A stretch of DNA of 60,000 nt. Origin: Takakia lepidozioides. Its lineage: Eukaryota; Streptophyta; Takakiopsida; Takakiales; Takakiaceae. Shown here piece by piece: positions 1 to 12,000 of this stretch (its first letter is position 1; the number at the start of each line of letters is the position of its first letter). The stretch is taken from the NCBI GenBank assembly GCA_030704615.1, contig CM060732.1, positions 59,751,053 to 59,811,052 on the forward strand. The letters run 5' to 3'. The position numbers and the translations under genes are program-made. The notes beneath the pieces are model-generated. The model ran no database searches, was not told the DNA's origin, and saw only the letters and a list, made by a program, of their open reading frames with translations.

Positions 1-22
1 GCCAGTTTGGAGTTTGTCGCCA

Positions 23-173
23 GTCAGTCCGCTCGTCAATCACCAGTCTGTTGGTGAGTCCGCTCGCCAATCGCCAGTCCGCCGGTCAGTCCACTCGCCG
101 CTCGACAGTCTGCTGGTCAGTCCGCTCGCCAATCCACTGGTCAGTCTGCTCGCCAGTTGGAGTCAGTCTGTCG
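23..173. repeat. Degenerate 31-bp tandem repeat
   Basis: Three full copies of a 31-bp unit run head to tail at 23-53, 54-84 and 85-115. A 24-bp truncated copy (116-139) and a divergent copy (140-173) follow. The unit is built from GTCAGTCCGCTCGCC-like and CCAGTCTG-like halves, so it also has a shorter internal period. The open frame across it is a by-product of the repeat and is not a gene. There are no uniform spacers, so it is not a CRISPR array. Confidence 0.8.
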
Positions 174-220
174 AGGGTTTGGCCAGTCCGCTAGAAGGTC
201 CGCCGCCGTTAAAGAACTAG

Positions 221-1272
221 GACTTAGAAAAAATTCAGAATCTAGACCTGGTGAAAGGGGGGTGGGTTCATGAGCTCACCCCATGGGCCGTACTAGCAGG
301 GCCCATAGGTGCATTCAAGACCCAATTATTAAAAAATGAGAGGCATTCCCTCGGCCCCTTATTCCCTCGGCCCCTTCTGCCCCCCCCTTCTGCACGGCCT
401 TGCTCACCAGCTCCACCATCAGCAGCACCGGGAGCATTTTTTTCCAACCTCCCCCGTCCCTACTCCCATCATCACCCCCAGTACCACCACTCTCTTGAAC
501 TGCATGTGACAAACTTCCACAGAATTTTTTGTACATATGACGACACTATGAGGCCCACAAAACAAAATCCTCCTCTCAAAAAGTAGGCCAACCCCAAAAA
601 TGAATGTTTTGAGGCGCTGTGATTGGCTATAACCTCAGTAATATCTCTTTGTGAAAAAAAATAACTTAAGTAAACACTTAGGGCTGAAAGACATCCCATC
701 GGGGTGTTCAATCAAGTCCAGTTCAAGAAATTGGAAAATCCCATAAGAACAGGGTTGTAACGCTCCCATACCAGTCCGAAAGGAAATCCTCTTCGATGCC
801 TGTGGTGAAGACGTCTCTGCCTGAACCTGTCAAGCCAGAAATAGAAGACACTATGAGCACCTATAAGGATTTGATATTACCAGACAAGATATACTGACTC
901 CTTTACATAAAATGAATCCAGCTTAACAAGCCACCTACCACACTTACAGTATACTGCAACCACAGCAATGGTTCCACCTAAATTTACATACAGAGAAGAC
1001 CCAATATAAACCCAATACTAATACAACTTGGCTTCAGTCGTGAACTAAGGACAGAAACATGCCTCGGGTGTTGAGAGAAAAACTGGAGACTCAAAGAGAG
1101 TGGTCGGGCCACCTACACCACCATCCCTACTAGTTTAGCAACTCCGCGAGTACCACCAGTATCAGACTCCAACAACCCTGACGTCAACAAGGGGCTCTCA
1201 AATCCACCATAGACGTGAACAAGGGCCGGGGATATATTCCCCTTTAGGTACAAGAATTACCACTAGGAGGGT
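221..1272. other. No gene recognised
   Basis: Only short open frames without family features occur here. A C-rich stretch near 345-420 contains a small local duplication of ATTCCCTCGGCCCCTT. This DNA lies beyond the proposed LTR end of the gypsy remnant and is probably decayed repeat or host flank. Confidence 0.5.
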
Positions 1273-1976
1273 TGTAGCGATATAGAGCAGCGACTTGCTA
1301 GATAGGGTGGAATCAAACATGACGCCTTTTGAAGGTCTAAACGTTCATCAGCAACTTCTGAGATCAAATCCAATCCACCACCCCTTGGCATGAGTGCACT
1401 GGGATTATATAGTATTTAGTGTTGGAATTTGACATAGAATAGAGATAAAAGCTGAAATAAAAGATGAATTGATTACTGAGAACTCTCCACCCAACCATAG
1501 GACCACAACAAGCTCTCTGTCCACCCTCCGAGCTCTCCCTATTTATACTCAAAGTCTAATCCAAGAATAGCTGAGATAACTCCATTCTTTTACTTAAGTT
1601 ATCTCTACCTGCTAGTACACTAACTTGAGTCACTAATAATAACTGAAGCTAATTTTAGCTAACTTTTAGCTAACTGAGGCTTATCGCTAGTATTCTTAAC
1701 TGTGACTTATGGAAGCCTGACTTGTCATCACAGTAACTCTGAGTAGCAGTAACTTGATAAGGACCTAATCTAATCCAGACCAAATGGCCTTCTGGTCAGC
1801 CAAATGCCATCCCAGCAGGCCACACACCAGTGCCACCTCACCTAATCTAATCCTATACTAGCTGCTAACTAAGGACAATCCTAACTTAATATATCCAGCT
1901 ATACCAACGCCTAATATGTAACGACTCCTCTAGCCTAATCCATCTAGAACTAACGATCAGGTTCATCCCTGTCACA
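1273..1976 (-). mobile_element. Candidate 3' LTR of a Ty3/gypsy remnant
   Basis: Read on the minus strand, the segment starts TGTGACAGGG and ends CGCTACA, giving TG...CA termini about 704 bp apart. It lies about 350 bp downstream of the stop of a gypsy pol fragment (2323), where a 3' LTR is expected. A TATA box sits about 430 bp into it, matching a U3/R border. No second LTR is in the window, so the ends are inferred and no target-site duplication can be checked. Confidence 0.45.
1540..1547 (-). promoter_or_regulatory. TATA box of the LTR promoter
   Basis: TATAAATA on the minus strand is followed by GGGAGAGCTC, in the middle of the candidate LTR. This is the position expected for the retroelement's own Pol II promoter. 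Confidence 0.5.
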
Positions 1977-2322
1977 TTCGTGCGCCATCCATCACACTCA
2001 ATGAGCGTGCACATCCTGCTTCATCCACTTCATCATCCATCTATGCCCAAAAGCGGGTAGGTAGGAATCCAGCCCTCACATATGTGAAGCATGCTGGCCC
2101 CACAAGACTCAGCGAGCTCCTGCGAGCTGAGAGAGAAGGAACATGAATTAGAAAAGAAATGACTACAACACTAGGTACCCGGCATGCATGGGATGAAAAA
2201 ACCAGCAGAACAAAATCTTCCCCTGCAAGATGGGCTAAGGACAAAAGATCCGACTGGAAAAACCCCATGCATGTTACAAAGCGATGCCATGGGCTAACAC
2301 GAAAAAAAATAAAAAATCCTAA

Positions 2323-2969
2323 CTAAGGCTTTGAAACAGTTGTCGGCAATCTGGAGAGAGCAGCTCTAGTAGGGGTGTAAAGCACCTGTCTGTTCTCAAC
2401 ATTAAGACAAGTCAAATCAAAGGTCAGAGTACAAGGAACCAACAAAGATACATGAACGGAGCTAGCAAGAGCAGGAATAGAGGCATGCTGAGGGAGTAGT
2501 ACATATTGCCTACCAGGTAAGATCTCAGTGATGAGATAAGGCCCATCAATTCGTCTCTTGGCCTTAGAAACCTCTTTACCTGGCTGAAGCCTTACACAAA
2601 CAGATTGCCCAACTTTGAAAGATTCGGAATAGACAACATGACGATTGTAATTCTTTGCTTGCGAAGCCTGAGCAAAACGGATGTTAGATTTAGAGGTCTC
2701 TCACAAGGAACGATGTTTGGTATCCATAGTTAATAAAAATGTTTCCGAATTCTGAGGTTCGGTGATACCTGCAGCCAAATGTGCGAAGGGGTACGACATT
2801 TCCTGCCATACAACAACTCAAAAGGGGAAATCTTAGTGTTAGCATGAATTGAAGTACGATAAGCAAACAACAAAATTGGCACAACAATGTCCCATTCTTC
2901 AATGAGAGTCCCATTTTTCTCCAACATCTGACACATTACTCTGTTAAATCCAAACACGGTCGGATCCAA
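2323..2969 (-). pseudogene. Ty3/gypsy pol C-terminal fragment (integrase end)
   Basis: The upstream frame (2969 to about 2730) carries the end of a gypsy integrase, with AYRTSIHANTKISPFELLYG followed by GRKCRTP, the usual region after the catalytic Glu. The downstream frame (about 2694 to the TAG at 2323-2325) continues as the post-integrase segment, with FKVGQSVCVRLQPGKEV and RRIDGPYLITEIL. A frame change near 2700 separates the two. Everything upstream (gag, protease, RT, RNase H, integrase core) is missing. With the LTR at 1273-1976 this is the 3' end of a dead element. No chromodomain is visible. Confidence 0.8.
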
Positions 2970-3582
2970 AGCTATGTAGTTTTGAACACTTGTAAGGCAA
3001 CCTTGTGGCCCAAACCTCTAGGCCATCTATTGGAATCTGAATCACCATCTACAATAATTCCTACAAAAATTCCAAGTATGCCCTTTTCGCATTGTGATGG
3101 TTCCCACTTGTTTTGCACAAGGGATTGATTTTCTCTGCACACGTCCGTGTTTAGTACTATACAAACACATGGCAAATTTGTCTCAAGCAGCACACCTTGA
3201 AGACTAGGGGAGTATCATTCCTAGTCCTCCATTTGTTAGATCTGACTTGAAAGCCCAGGCATAAGCGAGCATCCCATTGTGGCAATCTTTGCTTTGACAT
3301 CTTCTGGAAACTCTTGTAATGATACCTGGCTCAACTTAACCTCTTTTGAGTACGCAGTCTTCTTGGATGCTTTGAGAGTTCCATTGAAAAACTTGTGTGT
3401 GTGCAAAACTTTCAATTGCAAGAACTTTTTCTGTTTGATTGTTGCCATGAAAGTGCTGTACACCCTGGCAAATTCGATGATACAGTTCTTCTGACCTTAC
3501 TCCACGGTTGCAAACATAATGACAAGTTAGGACCTCTCTGTTATTTGAAGTGGTGTACTATCTTCCATGCATGTTGTTTGTT
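2970..3582. other. Gap between gypsy remnant and PPR gene
   Basis: The sequence changes character at about 2970, which marks the break point of the gypsy remnant. A 75-codon minus frame at 3236-3463 (FFNGTLKASKK and LQEFPEDVKAKIATMG) looks mildly protein-like but has no family I recognise. It lies in what would be the 3' UTR or downstream flank of the PPR gene. No gene is called. Confidence 0.4.
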
Positions 3583-5817
3583 TCACCAGTAATCCCCACA
3601 GGAACAAACCCCATCTTCAAAGTGGTGAAAGCGGTTGGCATCTCGTACAACAACTGCTCGTCCAACAATCTTAGAAATAAACTTGGTGGCGGTGTGGCAG
3701 TCACCACACACCCGGAGGTTCTGATGGATACGGAGGGGCGTTCCAGGGGGAGTGCTCACAAGCCCAAAAGCAATCGCAAGCTTCTCGCTATGCTGGCAAA
3801 GAGAAATTTCTTTTTGCTCCTCTTCCAAATCATGCAAGACAAAGCGTGTGTCAGGCACATACCCAGCCTCCTTCATCTGCGCAGACAATACCTTAAGTTG
3901 CATGTGAATACCCTCAATTTGTGGATGCAATTTGTCCTCGACAACAAATGTATGCAGCTGGTTATTCACCTCAATACAGCTGCGCCCTGGCTCTTTTCTG
4001 ATGCCTCTGTCCTCCATCATTTTTCTCACCTTTTCTTTATCATCCCATCTGCCAGCTGCAGCATAGATGTTTGATAGAAGAACATACGCCGTGGCATGCT
4101 GTGGATCACTCTTGAGAATCCATTTTGCTGCACGTTCTGCTACATTTACAACACCATGAATCCTGCAGGCACTAAGCAAGGCCCCCCACACTGAAACACC
4201 TGGTTCTATAGGCATCTTGTTAATAAAGGTCTCTGCCTCTTCGACTCGCCCTGCACGGCCCAAAAGATCCACCATGCAGCTGAAATGCTCAAGTGTAGTA
4301 GGGATGCCATGATCTTGACTCATTGCATCAAAGTAGTGACAACCTTCCTCCACAAGGCCTGACTGGGCACATGCTGAGAGAAGAGAAATAAGAGTGATAG
4401 TGTTTGGCTTTACGCCTTCATATTGCATTTGTTCAAATAGCTGGAGGGCCTCCCTACCAAACCCATGCTGAGCATATCCTGTAATCATTGCACTCCACGA
4501 AACCACATCTCGTTTTCCCATATCGTCAAACACTTGATGTGCATCCTTCATGCTCCCGGATTTAGTATACATGTTGACAAGGGCAGTTTCTAGAATATGA
4601 TCTTGGACCACTCCACTTTTGCTGAGGTCAGCATGCACCCGTTTGCCCTTTTCCAGAGCTCCAAGACTGGCACATGCATTGAGGACACAAATGAATGTGA
4701 CGTTGTTGGGAGTCACCCCTTCCCATTGCATTTGCTCATAGATTTCATAAGCTTCCCTACCACACCCATGCTGAGCATATCCTGCAATCATTGCACTCCA
4801 TGAGACCACATTTCGTTTAGACATTTTGTCAAACACTTGACGGGCATCCTTCATGCTCCTGCATTTGGCATACATGTCGAGAAGGGCAGTCTCCAGAATG
4901 ATATCTGGTGCAACTCCACTTTGCCTGATGTCACCATGAACCATTTTGCCCTTTTCCAGGGCTCCTAAACTGGCACACAAATTAAGAATGCAAATGAATG
5001 TAACATTAGTGGGCATCACCCCTTTCTCCTGCATTTTCTTATATATCTCAAAAGCCTCACTACCACACCCCTGCTGAGAATATCCTGTGATCATGACATT
5101 CCAAGACACCACATCTCGTTGAGACATATTGTCAAACACTTGGCACGCATCCTTCATGCTCCCACATTTGGCATACATGTTAAGAAGGGTATTCTCCAAA
5201 TTAACATACGGCAGAATTTCAGCTTTCACGATGTCAGCATGGACCTCTTTGCCCTTTTCAAGAGCTCCTAGGCTGGCACATGCATTGAGAATGCAAATGA
5301 ACATGACCCTGTCGGGCAGCACCGCTTCCCGTTGCTGCTCATAGATCTCAATAGCCTCCCTACTGCACCCATGCTTGGCATATCCTGTTATCATTATAGT
5401 CAGCGTAAACAAATTTCGTTCGGGCAATCTGTTGAATATCTGGCGTGCATCCACCAAGCTCCCGCATTTGGCATACATGTCAACAAGGGTGTTAAGCACA
5501 AAGATGTTTGGCTTGAATCCACTTTGAATCATGTGGGCGTGCACCCGCTTCCCTTCTGCTAGGTCTTTCAAGTTGATGCACTCCTGCAAGAGACAGACAT
5601 AGGTAATAGAGTCTGCCTGAATGCCTCGTTGGTTCAAAATGTGCAGTGCCTCCTTCAGCCGTCCTCCCTTACACAGTGTCCTCACATCTTCACAAGTTCC
5701 AGAAGAGTTCTTACTGGATCCATCCATTAGTCCTCTTTCAAACGCTTTGGTGATGGTGGTGCCCCTGCCGCCAGTCTGAGATCCAGTAGATAACCGTGCC
5801 TGATCCAACCACGCCAT
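3583..5817 (-). CDS. PPR protein, PLS class with E and DYW domains
   Basis: This is a 744-residue RNA-binding protein of the PLS-PPR family, whose members act in chloroplasts or mitochondria, mostly as site-specific C-to-U editing factors. From about residue 70 it has four near-identical 101-residue P-L-S triplets, recognisable by MYAKCGSMKDA, RDVVSWNVMITGY and LNACASLGALEKGK. A final partial triplet, E/E+ motifs (about 575-650) and a DYW deaminase domain (about 652-744) follow. The PG box begins GYVPDTRF. The zinc and catalytic residues are present (HSEKLA, then CGDCH), and the protein ends CSCGDYW. Length and C-terminus are complete. The ATG at 5815-5817 is preceded by a likely splice acceptor (TTTTTAG then TCATGCAGG), so an upstream 5' UTR intron is probable. 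The N-terminus is short and Ser/Thr-rich, as a transit peptide would be. The target RNA cannot be read off. A decayed paralogue lies at 14537-16997 in inverse orientation. Confidence 0.93.
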   Translation of the reverse strand: MAWLDQARLSTGSQTGGRGTTITKAFERGLMDGSSKNSSGTCEDVRTLCKGGRLKEALHILNQRGIQADSITYVCLLQECINLKDLAEGKRVHAHMIQSGFKPNIFVLNTLVDMYAKCGSLVDARQIFNRLPERNLFTLTIMITGYAKHGCSREAIEIYEQQREAVLPDRVMFICILNACASLGALEKGKEVHADIVKAEILPYVNLENTLLNMYAKCGSMKDACQVFDNMSQRDVVSWNVMITGYSQQGCGSEAFEIYKKMQEKGVMPTNVTFICILNLCASLGALEKGKMVHGDIRQSGVAPDIILETALLDMYAKCRSMKDARQVFDKMSKRNVVSWSAMIAGYAQHGCGREAYEIYEQMQWEGVTPNNVTFICVLNACASLGALEKGKRVHADLSKSGVVQDHILETALVNMYTKSGSMKDAHQVFDDMGKRDVVSWSAMITGYAQHGFGREALQLFEQMQYEGVKPNTITLISLLSACAQSGLVEEGCHYFDAMSQDHGIPTTLEHFSCMVDLLGRAGRVEEAETFINKMPIEPGVSVWGALLSACRIHGVVNVAERAAKWILKSDPQHATAYVLLSNIYAAAGRWDDKEKVRKMMEDRGIRKEPGRSCIEVNNQLHTFVVEDKLHPQIEGIHMQLKVLSAQMKEAGYVPDTRFVLHDLEEEQKEISLCQHSEKLAIAFGLVSTPPGTPLRIHQNLRVCGDCHTATKFISKIVGRAVVVRDANRFHHFEDGVCSCGDYW

Positions 5818-5989
5818 CCTGCATGACTAAAAATTCTTAGTTACAAAACTTAATACTCAACACTCACAGTGCTTAACTCCAAGCTCATGGGTACGTAAGG
5901 AAAGATCTCAAGCGGGCATCCTTCTTACTGATTAGTAGCAGGAATAAAAACTACTACAGTCACCTACTTTGCGAAGAAACAGTACCAAT

Positions 5990-6345
5990 TCTAGGTAACA
6001 GAGTCTGAACCCACAATCCTCATAAAAAAATACCCGTTGTATTTTTGGACTGGAGCTCCACAGCATCCGTCCATATAACCAGCACCAGATTGTGCTTCAC
6101 TTTGTGTCGTGGCAGCTGGCTCTGTTTTCATCCTAGGAGGGTTCAACCAGCTTGCAATCCAAGAGGGCAAGTCTGATGGCCTTGGACTTATTCTGTGGAT
6201 ACCACGGGTGTGCAGCTGAGCGGCGATAGCTTTTACCACAGCCTCGCACAGACCAGGCTACAACCACCAAAGCTCCACAAACACCGTTTCAAACAACTGG
6301 CCACAGCTTTGAGCAGGCCAACTTCAATGATATCGGGATCAGCGA
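5990..6345 (-). repeat. Duplicated block B, copy 1 (5' of intact PPR gene)
   Basis: On the minus strand this block is clearly homologous to 13910-14300 on the plus strand. Both contain CATTGAAGTTGGC, then a conserved TTGTAG followed by CCTGGTCT (a possible splice acceptor), then AGCTATCGCCGCTCAGCT-like sequence. The open frame here ends at a TAG near 5991 and contains AIAAQLHTRGI and DLPSWIASWLNPP. It may be the last exon of a small gene or an exon of the PPR 5' leader. I do not recognise the product. Confidence 0.65.
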
Positions 6346-6810
6346 TCAACTGATCCAACAATATTAACCACTGCCACAGCTGTGACAGACATATATCTTA
6401 ATTTTCATTACCTTCACAATTCCCGTTAGTTCGCTCAGGAGAAGATCCACTTAATCCTCCGAGCTCAACGGTTGGGAAACAAAAGAGAGAACCTTACCTG
6501 ATCAGATGTGGTGCCCCTCCACTTCGAAGAATCTAACATGAACTCTTGACATTCCAAGCTTGTTGCTTGGCCTGAGGGCAAACATAAATACGATCGTTAG
6601 TGCTCCTACTTGCCTGAGTCTTATTGAGGAATGATAGTGCAACATTCCCATAAAACTGATCTCCCTCTCTCTCAGAGAATGACTCGAAGTTGAATTGTAG
6701 CTTTACAGTTGGGGTGGCTAGTTGTTGGGGGCCCCACTGTCTTTTTCTGTTTCCTGTTTTCTGTCGTCCCATACTCTCTTTGAGCTTCAAGTGGATGTTC
6801 GAAACTCTCT

Positions 6811-6880
6811 CTCCATTTTGTCCCATAAGCTCTATGAGCTTTCCGCGGACGTTATAAAGCACCATCTCATTTCATTTCTC
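6811..6880 (+). repeat. 70-bp dispersed repeat, copy 1
   Basis: This 70-bp stretch matches 23811-23880 with three mismatches by eye. It includes CTTTCCGCGGACGTTATAAA. Flanks diverge abruptly on both sides. The other copy lies in an intron of the U2AF-like gene. It is probably a fragment of a short mobile element or of an LTR. Confidence 0.85.
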
Positions 6881-6939
6881 CCTCTTTCATACCTCTCTCT
6901 TTGTCTCTCTCTTTGTCTCTCGCATACAGGGTAGAGACT

Positions 6940-7180
6940 AAAAAAATACGAAGAATACCGTCTCTAACCTTTCTTTGATTTCCCTGGAGACTGGGGAATC
7001 GCTATCACTTGCAAGAGCATCGTATCCGCCAATGCGAAGGTTGATGCCCATGTGGGCTCCAAAGCCTGGCCCGGTAATATATTGTATGATGCGAGGCCTC
7101 CCACTCGTTCGCTGCAAAGAGAAGACAGGGCCTTGGGTAGAGCCTCTCCCTGCCGAAGAGGGCCGGAGCACGCTCCCATC
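6940..7180 (-). repeat. Duplicated block A, copy 1 (exon-like)
   Basis: On the minus strand this is homologous to 13080-13345 plus. In both copies one frame stays open for about 70-80 codons from a conserved ATG (MGACSGPLRQ here, MAACTGALRR in copy 2). It ends in a conserved SPGKSKKG or PPKKSKKG motif directly before AAAG/GT, a plausible splice donor. The block lies about 1.1 kb 5' of the PPR start in both loci. It could be a first exon of the PPR transcript, an upstream ORF, or an exon of a separate small gene. The product is not recognised. Confidence 0.6.
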
Positions 7181-9011
7181 CGTGCGGGTTGTGTGAGAGA
7201 GTCAAGACGAAGCTTTAAGTGCTACTGCAGGAACAGGCAAGCTTTAGAGAAGTGCGCAGCGCGATTGTCGTTTGCACGCAAGTTGCATCGGAGTATGGAC
7301 CTTGGATCGGACTCCAGGGCAGCACACGGACATGGTTTGGGGGGTCCTTTGGGATACGCTTGCAAGCTTCAATGACTCCCACGCACCAGCCTTCTTTCGG
7401 TTGCGACCCACGGTTTCATCAGCAGCCTGCTGGATTTTCGCACAAAGGAAAATGTACTAATGCAGCAATTCGTTTTGAATGAAGGAGAACTTTGAAGGAG
7501 TTGCAATGCAAGGGGTTTGTCTTGATCAGTTTATCGTACTGTGCATCCCACTGATCTGCAATATGCTGCAGGTGTGATATTGCAGGTATGGTTGTCAACA
7601 GAGGCTGGCAGCAAGTACAGAGGAGAAAATAGTGATGGGTGTCGTTGCAATGGAAGAGAGATGCAGTGTGGTGAACTAGTTTGATAATCTGGGCTTCTTG
7701 AGCCAAATACTATGGCACCATCACTCCAGCCTGGAAAGTTTTCAGAATCTCAAGACAGTGCTGTGTTTTCTGCAGCCCCCAGCCCGAGTTCAAACAGAGA
7801 GGCATAGAAAAATAGAGGGGGCAGCCATTTCGGTTATGGCGGTGGGAGGGGATGGTCTCTTTGTTTTGCACAGTGAGGAGGACCTCTTCCATGCGTGAGA
7901 ACTGCCACAGACCAAGTCTTGGTGAGACACTCTAGTATCAGCTGAGTTGATGAAGGGCCCTAGACCTCGAAAGTACAAGACCTTCAAGCATGGATATTGC
8001 TGGATGGCGCTTCTAAATCAGATACAGTCCAGCCCTGTGGTTTGCTGTGTAACACTTGGATCTTAACAATCAACGAGTGAAGCATCAATCAGGATGGATA
8101 AAATCAGTGTCGATTGACATCAGAATTCAAGTGGCACATAGCTTCAGGGAGATGGCTACTCCGAGGGTGGACAGAAGCATTTGAAGAAGCTTCCTGCTCC
8201 TTCAGCTGTGCTGTTTGGTTATAGGCTACTTGAGGAAATGTTAGTTCACACTGCCAGTATCTTTCTAGAAGTGGCTGCTGATCACTGTGCAAAAACTGCA
8301 GAGACAGTGGGGAGAAATTGACTACACTACGTACTTGGTACAAACTGGGCAAATATGCTTACAGGAGAGGGAGGATAGCAACTATTTTCGCCGAGAGCAT
8401 ACCACATCTGCTGAAAACGTTTAACCTTGATATCAGCCTTCCCTTTCCATTTCTTGAAGACGGTCGTTCCAACTTGGAAATGAGCTCTGATCTGGCCTAA
8501 TATCATGCACTACCCCGGTTCTCAAAGTTGTTGAGCTCACTTACCATGGTTCGTGGCTTTGGAAGTGTTGCTGTAAACCTCCTAGCTACAAGAACTCCTA
8601 GATAGCACATTGAAACAGTTTGTGATTATACTCTAAACTCAAACTCTTTGTTCTTTCCTTTTGACAGATTTTGTTTCTTGGACATCCGCAGCCCACTCAT
8701 CCTGCACCTGGTGTCTGGAAAGGACAAAAAGTGGACTCAAGATTAGTGGGAAAGATAGCAACACACTTAATCTATGGGATGTGAAACATGAAAAGTTATT
8801 GGAGACAGAGGACAACGAATATGAGAGGGGCGGCTGTGTATGGTAACCTTCAACAATCATGAGCTAGTTACTAAAAACAGCAGGACCCCTCCCTGACACT
8901 TGCATGCTGATCATTTTCGAGTTTCAGGGCTCACCATAATAATAATAGACTAGACTACTACATCACCCACAGATGGCTTCACGCATAGCACTGATATAAC
9001 TGATGCTGCCA
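7181..9011. other. Interval between PPR 5' flank and GatB 3' end, no gene assigned
   Basis: Several medium open frames look partly protein-like, for example minus 7419-7706 (95 codons) and minus 8104-8352 (82 codons, with RYWQCELTFPQVAYNQTAQL). They have no family motif and no clear splice partners. They could be exons of a minus-strand gene between GatB and block A, or UTR and intron sequence. Nothing firm is called. Confidence 0.4.
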
Positions 9012-12000
9012 TTAGGCATTGAGCTTGGATAGCAGGATCTTATTGAGGAGTGCTGGATTCACTCTTCCACCTGACACCTTCATCACCTGCATCAAAGCAG
9101 CATGGCTTCCAATTATATCCTGCTGCCTGAACACAGTTTTGGTAAAGCTACCCTCATTACCACATGCACACATGGATCTCCTGCCCTTTTCCGCCCAAAG
9201 TCTGTTAGTATAGACATGCATGCAGAATCGATATCTCTGTCCTCTCTCTGTGCCTCATGCTACTCAACTTCTTGCCAAGGAGAGGGTCAACCTGTCCGAC
9301 AAAGAATCCTTGAAGTTTAGTCTTGCCACTTCGATAGAGCTCAACCTGCTTCGCATTCTCTGTCAAGACTGTGTCCACCAGACTCTCGATTGCAACAGTA
9401 TCCGATATCTGCCCCAACCCAGCATCCACTGTGGATCAAAACCCAACATCCTTTCCGAATCCACAATATCTGGCAAGATCCCAGCAACAAGCTTGCTACT
9501 GCTAACAAGTACAATGTCAGCCTCCAGCATCTTGTGCTTCATTCCTCTACCAGTCCACGTTAATCGACAGTGGCACCAACTTGAATGACAATGTTCTTGC
9601 GTACAAGACATTATGGAAAAATGGAGCACATTTTTCTTCAGGAATGCAGTGTCACCTTGATGATCTCACGCTAGCATTACAAAAATTGTCTAGACCTCAC
9701 AGAAGGTAGACAGTACAATCTCAACAACAAAAACAACGGTCATTGTCTAGCAGGAGACAAATACACACCTGACTAAGACCTTTTGACTCAATTGCCTGCT
9801 TAGCACTGATTCCTTTTTCAAGAAGTTCTGGCAGTACCTGGCAGCAATACAAGATGCCACTGAACAACTGTATGAGAGGGTCATTTCTTATTGGCCAATG
9901 GTGTGGTCATCCCTATAAAGTGCAGAGTGAACCAGCCTTGCAAGGGAGAAGTAACAAAAACAAATGGATACCATATCCAAGGCAGAGAAGAAGCTCTTCA
10001 GAAGTTGAAATGAACTAACAATAGATCAGAAAGAAGAAAGAAAAGAAATTAATAAGGCAAAACAAGTGAAGGAAAAACATACAGTAAACAACAAACACAA
10101 CTGCAGTCTTCTATCTTATAGAGTCAATGCCAGAGTACAAGGCGTTCAACGACACCATTTTCTGCTAAGACTTCCCACTGACTTCATGAGCTCCCAACAG
10201 TGGGTACAGACATACAGAATAGTCATCTTTCCAGAAATTAAACGGAAGATAGAGTCACAAAACAATGGTAGCAATCACAGGAGACGACTATAATGAAAGA
10301 AAGCAGAATGGTCACTAGAAAACCATGAAAACAATAGCAGGAACTTCATAGTACCAAGGAAAAGAAGAGAAGAAAATCTGAACAGGCAAATGGAAAGAAT
10401 GGAAAAAAAGAAGACATACCTCCTTGCCAATTTTGCCACTGATGGTACCATCCTTGATAAGGCCAATAAGCTCTGCCAATGTTGCTGGCTTCAACTTAAC
10501 TTCAGCGACTGATAGTTTCTCACTTTTGAGATAGGCAGCAATATCGCCCATTATCCAATTGGCAGCCAGTTTGACATCTGCACCCTTTGCAACTGTGTCA
10601 TCAAAGAATGCTGCCACCTGCCATCCCAGCACCAAGCAGATCTAAGCAACTGGTGCTTGATATCTTGCAAAGCACTTTTCAAAGTGCTGCTCACAGCTTA
10701 CGTATCTGCAGCATCCCAAGGCATCTACACACCGTGTCGGGACCCACACAACACTTCTCGATAGCCATGCCCCAACTCTAAGTGCCTTACATCAATTGCT
10801 ATAATCACAAGCACAAACACAGTCCCTCTCTTACTCTGCTCGGCCACAAGGCTACGGCAAACAACGTCTTATGAGTACAATCTTACTCTGCTCAACTTGG
10901 AAGGAAGATGATCACATTAAACAGGAGAAAAGGTAATGATAATGGGCCATACATCAGAGTCATTCGCCAGCACAAGCACGTCCTGCATAGAGAGGCCCAG
11001 GTTCTCATAGCGCCGGCGCTTTGCATTGGGAAGCTCTGGTAACGTGTTTTGGGTAGCATCCACGAAATCCTGGGTCAACATAATTTCTAGAAGATCCGGT
11101 TCTGGAAAATAACGGTAATCAGCCAGCCCTTCCTTCTTGCGCATAGATATGGTCCGCTGCCCCAACACTCCAATCCTTATGTGACTGGCTAAATCACCAC
11201 CGAACTTCACTGCTGTGACTCTTTGTGCCCATTCAACATATCTTCACTGCTGTACCTATCTTTCTTCACAGTTAACTACATAAAGCCTCAACCTACATGA
11301 TTCCAACAATCTCTTCAAACCACATGTAATCGAGCTGAGATAAGATTGTGAGTTAGCTCCTGCTGTTACTTCAAAGGGCATCCCCCCCAAGGAAACAATT
11401 TTCCCAAATCCAAAGATAGCAAAGCTCAGTTACAAGACAGAGGCAAACCTGAGAGCCCTCTTCCCATAGTCTAGTCTCCAGCATAATTTGGTCACCACAA
11501 CCTTCTTGCTCTAGTCTGACCTGCCTGTCAATTTCAAATTCAATGGCCCGCTGCATGGCAGAAAAAGAGTTCATGTTCTTTATCTCCACCTGCACTCCCG
11601 CCCCCCCACAAGTAGCTGTCAGCATTCCTTCATCCCTGTAGATGTAAGCATCTTATACAAACACAGATAATCACATGAAGTAAATGCAATGCACTCTGAA
11701 CATACACCAGTTTGAGTGGGCCTTGTCCTATCTGGCTGCAATTGACCACAAGCAACTATGAAATCCTCAACCGATATCCTGATCACCTGAAAACCTCGTA
11801 CCTCCACAGAAATGTGAAAGGCTAGACTCAGAGACTTCAACCACGCAAACAAGCATGTGAAAATCCCCTATGAAGACATTAGTACTAGAGCGCATCCTCC
11901 AATTCCATCACAAAGTAAGAAGGAGGCTCAATGTGGAGACCTTTGTACCAAACTGGGGTCGACCCTTGGGTCGTACAGATATATTAACGTCACATCGCAT

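Noticed and set aside
23-173. Possible CRISPR array
   Set aside because: The units abut with no unique spacers, and the genome is a plant's.
14-220. 68-codon open frame in the first 220 bp
   Set aside because: It is a by-product of the 31-bp tandem repeat, with low-complexity Ser/Pro content and no family.
3550-4074. 174-codon plus frame
   Set aside because: It is antisense to the C-terminal DYW region of the PPR gene, which explains the open frame.
8661-8846. WD40-like frame (TLNLWDVKHEKLL)
   Set aside because: It is a single short match with no second repeat, no supporting exons, and stops close on both sides.
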